A DNA stretch of 64,000 nt from Deltaproteobacteria bacterium (GCA_016218805.1 JACRCW010000169.1:1-64000); one strand, 5' to 3'; positions 17,191 through 29,318 are shown, numbered from the stretch's first letter. Notes: a model not told the origin generated them from the letters alone. Translations and numbers: made by a program.

Positions 17191-20100
17191 GTGACCACGC
17201 CCCGTGCGCTCCAGCCCCTTGCGCGGCTCCCGCCGGCCGGCCAGCCGCCGCTGCGCGTCAACGGCGTGCACGGCCTGGGCGTGGCCTACGTGGCGGTGTC
17301 CGCGCGCCGCCTCCACCCTGCCCGGCCCGTCATCCTGGTCACCCCGGACGAGGAGTCCGCTGACGAGGCCGCCCGCGACGTGCGCTTCCTGCTGGGCTGC
17401 GCCGGTGACGCCGCGTCCGGCGAGCGCGTGCTGCGCTTTCCCGGCGACGAGCGCGGCCCGTACGCGGAGCAGAGCCCGGACTCAGTGGCCATCATGGACC
17501 GGGTGGCCGCGCTGTTTGCGTTTGCCACCGACCGCGCCCCGGCGTTCCTGGTGGTCTCCGCCGCCGCCGCGTCCCGCCGGACGGTCCCGGTGCGCGCCCT
17601 GCAGCGCTACGCGCAGCTGCTGGTCACCGGTGAACAGGTGGGCCGCGAGCCGCTGCTCCAGGCCCTGTCCCGCAGCGGGTACACCCCGGTGTCACAGGTG
17701 GAGGAAGTTGGGACGTTTGCCGTGCGCGGCGGCATTGTGGACGTGTACGCGGCGGGCGAGCCGTGGCCCGTGCGCGTGGACCTGTTTGGCGACGAGGTGG
17801 AATCACTCAAGTACTTTGACCCCGAGACGCAGCGCACGCGGCCGGACCCGCCACTCAAGGAGTGGAGCTTTGGTCCCGCGCGCGAGGTGGTGTTTGACAC
17901 GGAGAACGTGGCGCGCGCCAAGGGCGCCCTGCGTGACCTGGCCGACCGGCAGGACATCCCCACGCGCCAGGTGAGCCAGCACCTGGCGGACATTGACGCG
18001 GGAATCCCGTTCTTTGGCATTGAGGGATTTGTTCCCGCGTTCTACCCGCCCGGCCGCCCCAGCCTGCTGCGCTTCCTGGCGGAGAACGGCGGCGCCAACC
18101 CGCCGGTGCTGGTCACGGAGGACTCCATCGCCTGCGGGCACGCGCTGCGGGCGGCGCATGACGAGTTCCTCCAGGCCCACGAACGCGCGCGTTCGCGCGG
18201 CCGCATGGCGTTCCCGCCGGATGACCACACCGCCACCCCGGACGAACTGGAGCGCGACCGCGCGCTGCTCCCGCGCGTGGAGCTGGAGCGGCTCAACCTC
18301 ATTGAGGCGGGCCCCGCACCGGTGGAACTCAAGTGCGTGCCCACCCGTGACCTGCGCAACCAGATCGTCGCGCGGCTCAAGGGCGCCACCGCGCACCAGG
18401 CTGAGGAACACGGCCACCACGCATCCGCCGAGGAACTGCTGGAACCGCTGGTCCTCAAGGCCAAGGCGCTGCGCTCCGCGCGCGTGGCCACGTTCCTGGT
18501 GGCGGAAACGCTGGGCGGCGTGGAGCGGCTCAAGGAACTGCTGGACGGGCACGGGCTGGGCGTGCGCGTGGTGAAGCAGGCCCCGGACGTGTTTGACGAG
18601 GAGGTCCTGCGCCGCTGGTTTGACCCGTCCGTCCACGCGTGGATCCTGCAGGGCCGGCCGCACGCGCCCTCGCGCGGTGCGGAGTTCCCGGACCTGGGCG
18701 TTGCGTTCATCTCAGAGGAGGAGATCTTTGGGAAGCGCGCGCAGCGCGGACCCAAGCACCGCTCCGCGTTCAAGACCAGCCTGTCAGACCTGGAACCCGG
18801 GGACTACGTGGTCCACGTGGACCACGGCGTGGGCACCTACCGCGGGCTGGTGCGGCTGGCCCTGCGCGGCGTGGAGGCGGACTACCTGCACCTGGAATAC
18901 GCGGGCCAGGACAAGCTGTACCTGCCCGTCACGCGCATCAACCTCATCCAGCGCTATGCCGGCGCGGACACCGCCAAGCCGCGGTTGGACAAGCTGGGCG
19001 GCACCGGCTGGGAGAACGCCAAGCAGCGCGTCAAGAAGGCCATCCTGGCCATGGCCGGTGAGCTGCTCAACCTCTACGCGCGCCGCGAACTGGCCACCGG
19101 GCAGGCCTACCCCGAGCCGGATGCCATGTTCCGCGAGTTTGAAGCGGAGTTTGCGTTTGAGGAGACCGCGGACCAGCAGAAGGCGATTGATGACTGTCTC
19201 AAGGACCTGCAGCGCGGGAAACCCATGGACCGCCTGGTCTGCGGCGACGTGGGGTACGGCAAGACGGAGGTGGCGCTGCGTGCGGCCATGCTGGTGGCGC
19301 TGGCCAGCCGGCAGGTGTGCGTGCTCGCCCCCACCACGGTGCTGGCGCAGCAGCACTACTACACGTTCCGCGAGCGCATGAAGAACTACCCCGTGCGCAT
19401 TGAGGTGGTCTCCAGCTTCCGCGCCACGCGCGAGGTGAAACAGGTGCTGCAGCGGCTGAAGGAAGGCCAGGTGGATGTCATCATCGGCACGCACCGCCTC
19501 CTCAACCCGGACGTTGCGTTCAAGGACCTTGGGTTGGTCGTTGTTGACGAGGAGCACCGGTTTGGCGTGGCGCACAAGGAGCGGCTCAAGCAGCTCAAGA
19601 CCGCGTCCCACGTCCTCACGCTGACCGCCACGCCCATCCCGCGCACGCTGCAGATGAGCTTCTTTGGCGTGCGGGACCTCTCCCTCATCCAGACGCCGCC
19701 CGTGGACCGCCGCAGCGTCCGCACCACGTTGGCCCGCTTCAGCGAAGAGGACATCCGCGAGACCATGCTGCGCGAGCTGCGCCGCGGTGGGCAGGTCTAC
19801 TTTGTGCACAACCGCGTGCAGTCCATCCACGCCATGCGGGACTTCCTGCAGCGGCTGGTGCCGGAGGCGCGCATTGGCGTTGGGCACGGGCAGATGGAAG
19901 GGCATGACCTGGAAGAGGTCATGGTCAAGTTCATCAACCGGGAACTCAACGTCCTGCTGTGCACCACCATCATTGAGAGCGGGATCGACATCCCGACCGC
20001 GAACACGATCATCATCAACCGCGCCGACCGCATGGGTCTGGCGCAGCTGCACCAGCTGCGCGGCCGCGTGGGCCGGTCCTCCGAGCGCGGTTACGCGCTG

Positions 20101-20958
20101 CTGCTCATCCCGCCGTCCACACAGATCACCGCGGAGGCCAAGAGCCGCCTGGAGGCGCTGCAGAAGTTCACGGACCTGGGCGCCGGCTTCCAGGTTGCCC
20201 AACACGACCTGGAGCTGCGCGGCGCGGGCGAGCTGCTGGGCAAGCAGCAACACGGACACGTCACCGCCGTGGGGTTTGAGATGTACGCGGAGCTGCTGGC
20301 GCAGGCGGTGCAGGAACTCAAGGGCCGCGCCGGCATCCTCACCGAGCACGACGCGCCCGACCCCGAGGTCAACCTCCCGGTGCGCGCGCTGGTGCCGGAC
20401 GGGTTCATTCCCGACGTGCACGAGCGGTTGTCGCTGTACCAGAAGCTTGCCACCGCCAAGGATTCCGCGGCGATTTACGACGAGATTGGCCTGGTGGGGG
20501 ACCGCTACGGGGAACCGCCGCCGGAAGTGCTGGCCCTGGCGGAGGTCATGGTCCTCAAACAGAAGCTGCGCGAGATGCACGCGCGCGCACTGGACGTGGC
20601 CACCCCGCCCCCGCCTGACCCGCGCAAGGGTCAGCGTGTGAAAGAGCTGCCGCGGCCGCGCACCGCGGAGGGCGCCGCCGCCGCGGGAACGCGCGCGCTG
20701 GATGAGGGCCTGCGCATCTTCATCACGCTGGGTGAGGGCGCGCGCCTGGATCCGGCCAGGCTCACTGAGTGGATTGCCAAGGACGCGCAGCACCGGCGCC
20801 TCACTCCGCAGATGAAGCTGGTCTACCACCCCACCCCGGAAGAGCTGATGGCCGCGGGCGAAGACGTCACCGCGCTGTGCCGCCGCCTGCTCAGCACGCT
20901 GCTCGAGGTCGCCGCGCCGCACAAAGGCGCCCGTGCCGCGACCCTGTCCGCCCGCTAG
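17191..20958 (+). CDS. mfd: Transcription-repair coupling factor Mfd
   Basis: A protein of 1255 residues, close to the normal length of about 1150-1200. In order: a UvrB-homology region (FPGDERGPYAEQSPD, GGIVDVYAAGEPWPVRVDLFGDEVES), the RNA polymerase-interacting domain (LEPGDYVVHVDHGVGTYRGL near 530), the RecG-like helicase with Walker A GDVGYGKTE near 685 and VVDEEHRFGV near 785, TATPIPRTLQMS, the motif VI arginines in QLRGRVGRSS, and the C-terminal TRCF domain. Mfd removes RNA polymerase stalled at lesions and recruits UvrA. GTG at 17191 is the only start that keeps the whole N-terminus; its ribosome-binding site is weak. Confidence 0.97.
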   Translation: MTTPRALQPLARLPPAGQPPLRVNGVHGLGVAYVAVSARRLHPARPVILVTPDEESADEAARDVRFLLGCAGDAASGERVLRFPGDERGPYAEQSPDSVAIMDRVAALFAFATDRAPAFLVVSAAAASRRTVPVRALQRYAQLLVTGEQVGREPLLQALSRSGYTPVSQVEEVGTFAVRGGIVDVYAAGEPWPVRVDLFGDEVESLKYFDPETQRTRPDPPLKEWSFGPAREVVFDTENVARAKGALRDLADRQDIPTRQVSQHLADIDAGIPFFGIEGFVPAFYPPGRPSLLRFLAENGGANPPVLVTEDSIACGHALRAAHDEFLQAHERARSRGRMAFPPDDHTATPDELERDRALLPRVELERLNLIEAGPAPVELKCVPTRDLRNQIVARLKGATAHQAEEHGHHASAEELLEPLVLKAKALRSARVATFLVAETLGGVERLKELLDGHGLGVRVVKQAPDVFDEEVLRRWFDPSVHAWILQGRPHAPSRGAEFPDLGVAFISEEEIFGKRAQRGPKHRSAFKTSLSDLEPGDYVVHVDHGVGTYRGLVRLALRGVEADYLHLEYAGQDKLYLPVTRINLIQRYAGADTAKPRLDKLGGTGWENAKQRVKKAILAMAGELLNLYARRELATGQAYPEPDAMFREFEAEFAFEETADQQKAIDDCLKDLQRGKPMDRLVCGDVGYGKTEVALRAAMLVALASRQVCVLAPTTVLAQQHYYTFRERMKNYPVRIEVVSSFRATREVKQVLQRLKEGQVDVIIGTHRLLNPDVAFKDLGLVVVDEEHRFGVAHKERLKQLKTASHVLTLTATPIPRTLQMSFFGVRDLSLIQTPPVDRRSVRTTLARFSEEDIRETMLRELRRGGQVYFVHNRVQSIHAMRDFLQRLVPEARIGVGHGQMEGHDLEEVMVKFINRELNVLLCTTIIESGIDIPTANTIIINRADRMGLAQLHQLRGRVGRSSERGYALLLIPPSTQITAEAKSRLEALQKFTDLGAGFQVAQHDLELRGAGELLGKQQHGHVTAVGFEMYAELLAQAVQELKGRAGILTEHDAPDPEVNLPVRALVPDGFIPDVHERLSLYQKLATAKDSAAIYDEIGLVGDRYGEPPPEVLALAEVMVLKQKLREMHARALDVATPPPPDPRKGQRVKELPRPRTAEGAAAAGTRALDEGLRIFITLGEGARLDPARLTEWIAKDAQHRRLTPQMKLVYHPTPEELMAAGEDVTALCRRLLSTLLEVAAPHKGARAATLSAR

Positions 20959-20974
20959 GATCACCGCCGTCGCG

Positions 20975-21895
20975 ATGCGCTACCGCAACCTGGACGGTTC
21001 CATTCCCCAGACCCGTGCCTCCGTCTTCAAGTGGGCCGTGCTGGACCGCCTTTCCGGCAGGCGTGCGCCCAACCGCGCGCCCTTTGATGCGCCGCGCGTG
21101 CACAATGACGGCAGCGCCCTGCGCGGCAACACCGCGTCACCGCTGGTCACGTGGATCGGTCACGCCACGTGGATCATCCAGCTGCGCGGTGTGAACTTTG
21201 CCGTGGACCCCATCTGGGCCCGCGCCATCTCCGGCGTCATCCCGCGCCGCAGCGCACCGGGTGTGCCCCTGGACGCGCTCCCGCCGGTCCACTGCGTGCT
21301 CGTGTCGCACAACCACCGTGACCACATGGATGAGCCCACCCTGCGCGCGCTGTCCAACGCGCCGCGCGCCGTGGTCCCCGCCGGGCTGGGGCGCGCCATG
21401 CGCGCGCTCGGATATCGGGAAGTGACCGAGCTGGAATGGTGGCAGGACGTGGACGTTGGCGGCGTGCGGGTCACCCTGGTCCCCGCGCAGCACTGGAGCC
21501 GCCGCGGGCTGCATGACACCAACGCATCACTGTGGGGCGGGTTTGTGCTCGCCGCGGAGGGGAAGCGTGTCTACCACACGGGGGACACGGCCTACTTTGA
21601 CGGGTTCCGTGAGATTGCACGGCGCTGCGGCTCACCGGACCTGGCGCTGCTGCCCATAGGCGCGTACGACCCGGAGTGGTTCATGCGCAAGCAACACATG
21701 AATCCGGAGGACGCGTTGCAGGCCGCGCGTGACCTGGACGCGCGCCGCATCCTGCCCATGCACTGGGGCACCTATCAGCTCACGGACGAGTGGCTCGGTG
21801 AACCGCCGCAGAAGATCGTCGAGCTCGCTGCGCAGGACCCGCGCCTGCTGGAGCGCCTGGAACTGGTGCCCATCGGCGGCACCATTCCTTTCTAG
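20975..21895 (+). CDS. Metallo-beta-lactamase fold hydrolase, UlaG/NAPE-PLD-like
   Basis: A protein of 306 residues. WIGHATWIIQLRGVNFAVDPIW, SHNHRDHMD (the HxHxDH zinc motif), PAQHWSRRG, HTGDTAYFDGF and PMHWGTYQL are the five metal-binding segments of the UlaG/NAPE-phospholipase D-like branch of metallo-beta-lactamase proteins. The family cleaves phosphodiesters or lactones; the substrate here is unknown. ATG at 20975 lies 16 bp after the mfd stop, so it is probably co-transcribed with mfd. It converges on the sigma-54 activator gene across a long inverted repeat. Confidence 0.85.
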   Translation: MRYRNLDGSIPQTRASVFKWAVLDRLSGRRAPNRAPFDAPRVHNDGSALRGNTASPLVTWIGHATWIIQLRGVNFAVDPIWARAISGVIPRRSAPGVPLDALPPVHCVLVSHNHRDHMDEPTLRALSNAPRAVVPAGLGRAMRALGYREVTELEWWQDVDVGGVRVTLVPAQHWSRRGLHDTNASLWGGFVLAAEGKRVYHTGDTAYFDGFREIARRCGSPDLALLPIGAYDPEWFMRKQHMNPEDALQAARDLDARRILPMHWGTYQLTDEWLGEPPQKIVELAAQDPRLLERLELVPIGGTIPF

Positions 21896-21901
21896 GGAGC
21901 A

Positions 21902-22025
21902 CCTGGGAGGGCGAGGCTCCTGCCGAGCCCGCGTGAACGGCCCGCCCCGTGGCAACGCCGCGTGCCCTTTGTTTGTAATGTTTACCCGGCGGGACGTGGC
22001 TCGGCAGGAGCCTCGCCCTCCCAGG
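21902..22025. repeat. 28-bp perfect inverted repeat with a 68-bp loop
   Basis: The left arm at 21902-21929 (CCTGGGAGGGCGAGGCTCCT and 8 more bases) is the exact reverse complement of the right arm at 21998-22025. Further partial pairing (CCCGCC with GGCGGG) extends the stem inside the loop. It fills the gap between two convergent genes, so it could form a strong hairpin and act as a two-way terminator. Its length and perfection suggest a dispersed MITE- or REP-like element. I recall its translations (GRGSCRA, GSAGASPS) from many hypothetical proteins of Verrucomicrobia and Planctomycetes; this is unverified. Confidence 0.85.
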
Positions 22026-22029
22026 ATGT

Positions 22030-23574
22030 TCACATCCCGTAGTCCTTGAGCTTGCGTGCCAACGTGTTGCGGCCAATCTGCAGCACGCGCGCCGCCAGCG
22101 AACGGTTCCCCTGCACCAAATCCAGCACGTGCAGGATGTGCTCTTTCTCCACGTCAGCCAGCGGCTTTGTCGGCGGAAGGTTCCCGGACAGCGGAATGGC
22201 CAGCGGCGTGGGCAGCCGGGAAGGGCTCATCTCCGACGGTGCGTGCAGCGCCGGGGTGGCCTCCGGGAGTGGCAGGTGCTCGGGGAGGATCTCGCGGCCG
22301 TCCATGATGACCACCGCGCTCTCCACGCAGTTCTCCAGCTCCCGCACGTTTCCCGGCCACGGGTACGCGCACAGGCGTGACATCGCCACCGCGGACAACG
22401 TCGGTACCGCGCGCGCGTGGCGCCGCGCCGCTTGCGTCACAAAATGTTTCGCCAACCGCCCAATGTCGTCCGGGCCGCGCGCGCGCAGCGGCGGCAGGCG
22501 GATTTCCACCACCTTGATGCGGTAGTACAGGTCCGCGCGGAACGTTCCCGCTGCCACCATCTTCTCCAGGTCACGGTTGGTGGCCGCCACAATGCGCACG
22601 TCCACCTCAACGGGGCGGTTGCCGCCCACGCGCTCAAAATCGCGGTCCTGCAACACGCGCAGCAGCTTCCCCTGCACCGGCAGCGGCAGCTCGCCAATCT
22701 CATCCAGGAAGATGGTCCCCTTTTGCGCCGCGTCAAACTTCCCCACGGCGCGCTGGTCCGCGCCCGTGTACGCACCGCGCTCGTGCCCGAACAACTCATT
22801 CTCTATGAGCGACGCGGGCAGCGCCGCGCAGTCCACCTTCACAAACGCGCCGTCCCGCCGTGGCGAGTTCACGTGCACCGCGCGCGCGAACAGCTCCTTG
22901 CCCGTCCCGCTCTCGCCGGTGATGAGCACGGTGGCCTGTGACGCCGCCGCGCGCGTGGTCAGCTTGTACACCTGCCGCATCGGCGCGCTCTCGCCGACAA
23001 TGCGGTTGAAACGGTCCTGCAGCGGCACCGGCTCGGTGGCCTCCGCCGCGGGGCGCAGCAGCTGCGCGTGCAGCGTGGTGGACTCAATGGCCATCCCCGC
23101 CTGCCGTGACAGCTCCGTCAGCAGGCGCGCGTCCTCGTCCGTGAAGTGGCCGTCCAGCTTGTTGAGCAGCTGCACCACACCCACAATGTTGCCCGCGCGG
23201 TCCCGCACGGCCGCGGCCAGCATGCTCTCCGTGCGGTAACCCGTCTTCTCGTCCACACCGCCGTAGAAGCGCGCGTCCTCCTTGGCGGAGGGCACGTTCA
23301 CCAGCTCACCGGTCTGCGCCACGTGACCCGCCACGCCCTGGCCCAGCTTGAGGCGGATCTCCGGCAGCTCCGGCAGGTGCGCCGCCTTGGAGAACACCTC
23401 ACCCTTGCCGTGGTCCACCAGGTACAGCGTGCAGCGGTCCGCCCGCATGGCGGTCCGGATGCGGTCAATCATGGTGCGCAACAGGTCATCCAGCGCAACC
23501 TCGCGCCCAATGAGGTCGTGCACGCTCAGCAGGACTTCGTTGTCCTCACCCGGCTGCGCCATGACGGTGCTCAT
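22030..23574 (-). CDS. GAF-domain sigma-54-dependent activator with Fis-type HTH
   Basis: A protein of 514 residues. A GAF domain at about 10-165 senses a small molecule. The AAA+ module has Walker A GESGTGKE (220-227), the sigma-54 contact loop GAYTGA (267-272, Tyr for the usual Phe) and Walker [12 protein letters not shown]. The C-terminal Fis-type helix-turn-helix ends [25 protein letters not shown]. There is no receiver domain, so it responds to a ligand and not to a kinase. ATG at 23574 was chosen; an ATG at 23562 is an alternative. A sigma-54-like promoter upstream suggests autoregulation. Myxobacteria have many such activators controlling development. Confidence 0.92.
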   Translation of the reverse strand: MSTVMAQPGEDNEVLLSVHDLIGREVALDDLLRTMIDRIRTAMRADRCTLYLVDHGKGEVFSKAAHLPELPEIRLKLGQGVAGHVAQTGELVNVPSAKEDARFYGGVDEKTGYRTESMLAAAVRDRAGNIVGVVQLLNKLDGHFTDEDARLLTELSRQAGMAIESTTLHAQLLRPAAEATEPVPLQDRFNRIVGESAPMRQVYKLTTRAAASQATVLITGESGTGKELFARAVHVNSPRRDGAFVKVDCAALPASLIENELFGHERGAYTGADQRAVGKFDAAQKGTIFLDEIGELPLPVQGKLLRVLQDRDFERVGGNRPVEVDVRIVAATNRDLEKMVAAGTFRADLYYRIKVVEIRLPPLRARGPDDIGRLAKHFVTQAARRHARAVPTLSAVAMSRLCAYPWPGNVRELENCVESAVVIMDGREILPEHLPLPEATPALHAPSEMSPSRLPTPLAIPLSGNLPPTKPLADVEKEHILHVLDLVQGNRSLAARVLQIGRNTLARKLKDYGM

Positions 23575-23630
23575 CCTACGCCCGCCCCCCCGGGGGCGCG
23601 CCAGCGACAGGACGACAGGACCCGACATGC

Positions 23631-23646
23631 TGCCACCTCCGTGGCA
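23631..23646. promoter_or_regulatory. Short palindrome near the predicted start site
   Basis: TGCCAC-CTCC-GTGGCA is a perfect 6-bp inverted repeat with a 4-base spacer. It overlaps the predicted transcription start of the sigma-54 activator gene. It could be an operator or a small 5-prime hairpin; nothing else supports either reading. Confidence 0.3.
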
Positions 23647-23653
23647 TGGCGCA

Positions 23654-23668
23654 GCAGCGGACGTGCCA
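23654..23668 (-). promoter_or_regulatory. Possible sigma-54 promoter of the activator gene
   Basis: On the minus strand the sequence reads TGGCACGTCCGCTGC. This matches the -24 element TGGCAC exactly and, after 5 bases, gives CTGC against the consensus TTGC of the -12 element. Transcription would start near 23643, about 70 nt before the ATG at 23574. Matches like this also arise by chance in GC-rich DNA. Confidence 0.35.
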
Positions 23669-23812
23669 CGGCCGGCGCACAGGCCCATGGCGCGAATTGC
23701 GAGTTGCACCGGCCCCGCGTGGGCGGCCGTGAGCGGGGACACCGCGGAGGCTGCGCCGGGTTGGAGCGACGTCATGCACCACAACGGCGCAGTTGATCGG
23801 GAACAGCGCAGC

Positions 23813-25750
23813 TCAGTCCAACGACCGCGCGTGCGTGAGGTAGGTGTACCCGCGCATGACCTCTTCATAGAAGTCCGTGAGCATGACGCTCTCCTTGGGC
23901 TTCATGGCGCCTTCCTTCACCTTCTGCTCCAGCGCGTTCTTGATCTTCTTCATCATCGCGTGCGGGTCGTATTGCAGGCGCGTCACCAGCTCAATGATGG
24001 GGTCACCCGGGATGATCTCCTCAATGTAGTAGTCCTCGGGGTCCTCGTCGTCACAGAAGACGTGCACCTCATTCACGCGGCCAAACAGGTTGTGCATGTC
24101 CCCCATGATGTCCTGGTAGGCGCCCACCAGGAACACGCCCAGGAAGTACGGCTCACCGGGCCTGAGCGAATGCAGCGACAGCGTCTCCCGCACGTCCTTG
24201 AGGTCGATGAACTTGTCGATCTTCCCGTCGGAGTCACACGTGATGTCCACGATGGTGGTCTCGCGCGTGGGGCGCTCATCAAAGCGGTGCACCGGCACAA
24301 TGGGGAACAGCTGTTTGACCGCCCAGTGGTCCGGCGCGCTCTGGAACAGCGAGAAGTTGGCCAGGTACTGGTCCGCCAACGCGTCCTGCAGGCGCTGCAG
24401 GTCCTCCGGTACCTGCGTCATGCGTTCCTGCAGGCGCAGGATGGAGCGCAGCACCTCCCAGAACAGGTTCTCCACCTTGGCGCGGTCCTCCAGGGACATG
24501 AAGCCCAGTGAGAAACGCTGCAGCGCCTCGTCCTTCTTGGCCACCGCGTCGTGGAAGCTCTCCAGCAGGTTCTTGGGCGAGAGGGCCTGCAGCGTCTCCC
24601 GCATCTCGCGGACCACCTCGTGCTCGTCCTTGGGCGGCGGCTCCAGGGACTTCTGTTCGCCTTCGCCGATTTCAATGTGGCCGAACACGTTCATGATGAC
24701 GCAGCTGTGGTGCGCCACCAGCGCGCGCCCGCTCTCTGACACCACGTTGGGCGGCGGGACGTTCTCCGCCTCACAGATCTGTTGCAGCTGGTAGATGACG
24801 TCAGAGCAGTACTCCTCCATGGTGTAGTTCATGGAGGATTCAAACGTGGTGCGGCTGCCGTCGTAGTCCACGCCCAGCCCGCCGCCGACGTCAAAGTAGT
24901 CCAACGGGAAGCCCATCTTCTTGAGCTTGGCGTAGATGCGCGCGCCTTCGCGCACCGCGTTCTTCACGGTGCGGATGTCCGTGAGCTGGCTGCCCACGTG
25001 GAAGTGGAAGAGCTTCAGCGCGCCCTCCATCTTCCGCTCGCGCAGCATGGTGCAGACCTTGATGATCTCCGGCGTGGTCAGCCCAAACTTGGCAAAGTCA
25101 CCCCCGGAGTGCTCCCACTTGCCAGCGCCACGCGTGGTCAGCTTTGCGCGCAGGCCAATCATGGGCTCTGCCACGCCCATGTCCTGCGCCAGGTTGAGGT
25201 ACGCGGGCAGCTCGGACAGCTTCTCAATGACGACGATGACCTTGCGGCCCAGCTTGCGTCCCAGCAGCGCCAGCTTGAGGTACTGGTCGTCCTTGTAGCC
25301 GTTGCAGATGGTGAGCGCGTCAAGGTCGTCGTTGAGACCCAGCACGGTGAGCAGTTCCGCCTTGGAGCCAGCTTCCAGGCCCATGTGGTAGGGCGCGCCC
25401 GCGTCAAGGATCTCCTCGACGATCTCGCGCATCTGGTTCACCTTGATGGGGTACACGCCAAAGTAGGCGCCGCGGTAGTTGTGGTCCGCAATGGCGCGCC
25501 GGAAGGACTCATTGAGCGCAACCACGCGGCTGCGCAGCACGTCCTGGAAGCGGATGGTGCACGGGAACCCGAGCTTCTTCTCGCGGATGTCCTCCACGAC
25601 GTCCATGATGTCGATGGACGGGCCGTTCTTCCCATAGGGCGTGCAGGCCAGGTGACCGCGCGAGTTGATCGTGAAGTAGCCGGCGCCCCAATTCGCGATG
25701 TTGTAGTGCGTGAGCGCCTTGTCCAGCGACCATTCGGGGAACAGGGTCAT
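23813..25750 (-). CDS. speA: Biosynthetic arginine decarboxylase SpeA
   Basis: A protein of 645 residues, the usual size. YPIKVNQ holds the lysine that binds PLP, HFHVGSQLTDIRT and FDVGGGLGVDYDGS are phosphate- and substrate-binding segments, and SESGRALVAHH is the family's C-terminal catalytic region. The enzyme converts arginine to agmatine, the first step of the agmatine route to putrescine and other polyamines. ATG at 25750 has GGAGG about 11 nt upstream; a GTG at 25783 in frame has no ribosome-binding site. It lies 101 bp downstream of hepT on the same strand. Confidence 0.95.
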   Translation of the reverse strand: MTLFPEWSLDKALTHYNIANWGAGYFTINSRGHLACTPYGKNGPSIDIMDVVEDIREKKLGFPCTIRFQDVLRSRVVALNESFRRAIADHNYRGAYFGVYPIKVNQMREIVEEILDAGAPYHMGLEAGSKAELLTVLGLNDDLDALTICNGYKDDQYLKLALLGRKLGRKVIVVIEKLSELPAYLNLAQDMGVAEPMIGLRAKLTTRGAGKWEHSGGDFAKFGLTTPEIIKVCTMLRERKMEGALKLFHFHVGSQLTDIRTVKNAVREGARIYAKLKKMGFPLDYFDVGGGLGVDYDGSRTTFESSMNYTMEEYCSDVIYQLQQICEAENVPPPNVVSESGRALVAHHSCVIMNVFGHIEIGEGEQKSLEPPPKDEHEVVREMRETLQALSPKNLLESFHDAVAKKDEALQRFSLGFMSLEDRAKVENLFWEVLRSILRLQERMTQVPEDLQRLQDALADQYLANFSLFQSAPDHWAVKQLFPIVPVHRFDERPTRETTIVDITCDSDGKIDKFIDLKDVRETLSLHSLRPGEPYFLGVFLVGAYQDIMGDMHNLFGRVNEVHVFCDDEDPEDYYIEEIIPGDPIIELVTRLQYDPHAMMKKIKNALEQKVKEGAMKPKESVMLTDFYEEVMRGYTYLTHARSLD

Positions 25751-25851
25751 CGAGCTGCGGTCCTCCCGGGAGGTGATCTCCACACCGGCGAGGGAGCGAC
25801 CGCGCCGAGAAGCGCGTTTCTACCAGCAACCACCGCGTGCGCAACGGTTTT

Positions 25852-26280
25852 TCAGCGTGCAGCCGGCGGGGGGACCAGGCGGCCGCGCACGGCGGTGACA
25901 AAGCGCTCCAGGTCGCCCAGGTGGTTGTCAACGACGTCACGCACCAGGGTGGGGTCCACGGCGGCATACCCGTGCACCAGGACGTTCCGGAACCCGGCCA
26001 TGCGGCGCAGGTCGTCGCGGAGCGCCGGGTCGATCCACGCGTGCGCTGCGAGCAGGTCGAACAATTCGCGGTTGGTGGCGGGCTCACCCAGGCGTCCCTC
26101 GGCCACGATGTGGGCCGCCACGTCCAGCGCGGCCTGGATGGCCAGCTGCAGCGTGTGCTCAACGAAGCGGCGCTCCCGCACGTCCCGCAACAGCTCCGCG
26201 GGGCGGGCCAACGTGCGCAATTCCGTCAGGCAGGTCTCAATGAACGCGAGCTTCTTGAGGACCAGTTCGGCGTCGGTCAC
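25852..26280 (-). CDS. hepT: HepT-like ribonuclease toxin
   Basis: A protein of 142 residues. FRNVLVHGYAAVD contains the catalytic RX4HXY motif of HepT (DUF86) HEPN toxins, which cleave RNA. The partner antitoxin MntA lies directly upstream with a 4-base GTGA overlap, the standard arrangement. In the studied MntA-HepT pairs the antitoxin is an adenylyltransferase that adds AMP to the tyrosine of this motif, which is present here. The start is GTG. The pair sits at the end of the clpS-clpA operon. Confidence 0.85.
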   Translation of the reverse strand: MTDAELVLKKLAFIETCLTELRTLARPAELLRDVRERRFVEHTLQLAIQAALDVAAHIVAEGRLGEPATNRELFDLLAAHAWIDPALRDDLRRMAGFRNVLVHGYAAVDPTLVRDVVDNHLGDLERFVTAVRGRLVPPPAAR

Positions 26281-26666
26281 GGCGTCACCCGTCCCGCCCG
26301 GCGGTACAGCTGCAGGTAGGGCAGCAGGTCCCAGTATTCGTTGCGCCGCGCCACTTCAAAACGCACGCGGGCGGACCGGTCGTTTTCCACCAGCAGGACA
26401 CCATCACGCAGCACCCGGTGCACCAGGTCGGCCGGCGCGGCGTTGAGCGCCGTCACCTGCACCTCGTGTCTGACGGCCCGCTCCAGCCCGCCCTCAATGT
26501 CCAGCGCGCGGGCCGGCGGCACGCTGCCGCGGAAGAGCACCGCCACGTCCACGTCGCTGGCCGCGGTGGCGGTCCCGCGGGCGCGGCTGCCAAACAGCCA
26601 CGCGGCGGCCACGTCCGGCGCGTGCTCCTGCAACCAGGCCCGCAACGTGTCAGCCAGGTCCTCCAC
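26277..26666 (-). CDS. mntA: MntA-like minimal nucleotidyltransferase antitoxin
   Basis: A protein of 129 residues. FGSRARGTATAASDVDVAVL is the GSX10DXD motif of minimal nucleotidyltransferases, with both metal-binding aspartates. In the family it neutralises HepT by AMPylating its catalytic tyrosine. The GTG at 26666 begins 4 bases after the clpA stop; no ATG is available in the right place, and a longer frame runs back into clpA. It overlaps hepT by 4 bases. Co-expression with clpS-clpA by read-through is likely. Confidence 0.85.
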   Translation of the reverse strand: MEDLADTLRAWLQEHAPDVAAAWLFGSRARGTATAASDVDVAVLFRGSVPPARALDIEGGLERAVRHEVQVTALNAAPADLVHRVLRDGVLLVENDRSARVRFEVARRNEYWDLLPYLQLYRRAGRVTP

Positions 26667-26670
26667 GGCG

Positions 26671-29000
<2,330 letters not shown>

Positions 29001-29004
<4 letters not shown>

Positions 29005-29318
29005 TCGGGTTCCGACGTGACTTTCAGGGGGTACTGGTTGGCCTGGGCGTAGTCCGTCACCTGGACCACTTTTGCCTCGGCAACTTCGGCGGGGTAGACG
29101 CCAGCCACGCCCATGCCGGTGTGGTGCACCGTGAACATGATCTGCATGGCCTCCGTCTCGGACTTCTTGAAGAACTTCTGCAGCACGTGCACCACGAACT
29201 GCATCGTCGTGAAATCATCATTATGCAGGAGCACCTTGTGCTTGCGCGGCTTGCGGACCTCCGCCCGGTCTTTGGTGGCGACGTCGCCAGCGGGCGTTGA
29301 GGTCTTGGGCGTGGACAT
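29001..29318 (-). CDS. clpS: ClpS adaptor
   Basis: A protein of 105 residues. KVLLHNDDFTTMQFVVHVL and MFTVHHTGMGVAGVYPAEVAEAK are the signature segments that form the N-degron binding pocket (NDD loop, HHxG). ClpS delivers proteins with N-terminal bulky hydrophobic residues to ClpAP. ATG at 29318 gives the usual length. It is the first gene of clpS-clpA-mntA-hepT. The 72 bp to the divergent nth gene must contain both promoters. Confidence 0.95.

Noticed and set aside
18784-20964. A 726-codon open frame opposite mfd
   Set aside because: It lies wholly antisense to a confidently identified gene and is kept open by the high GC content; no homology is visible.
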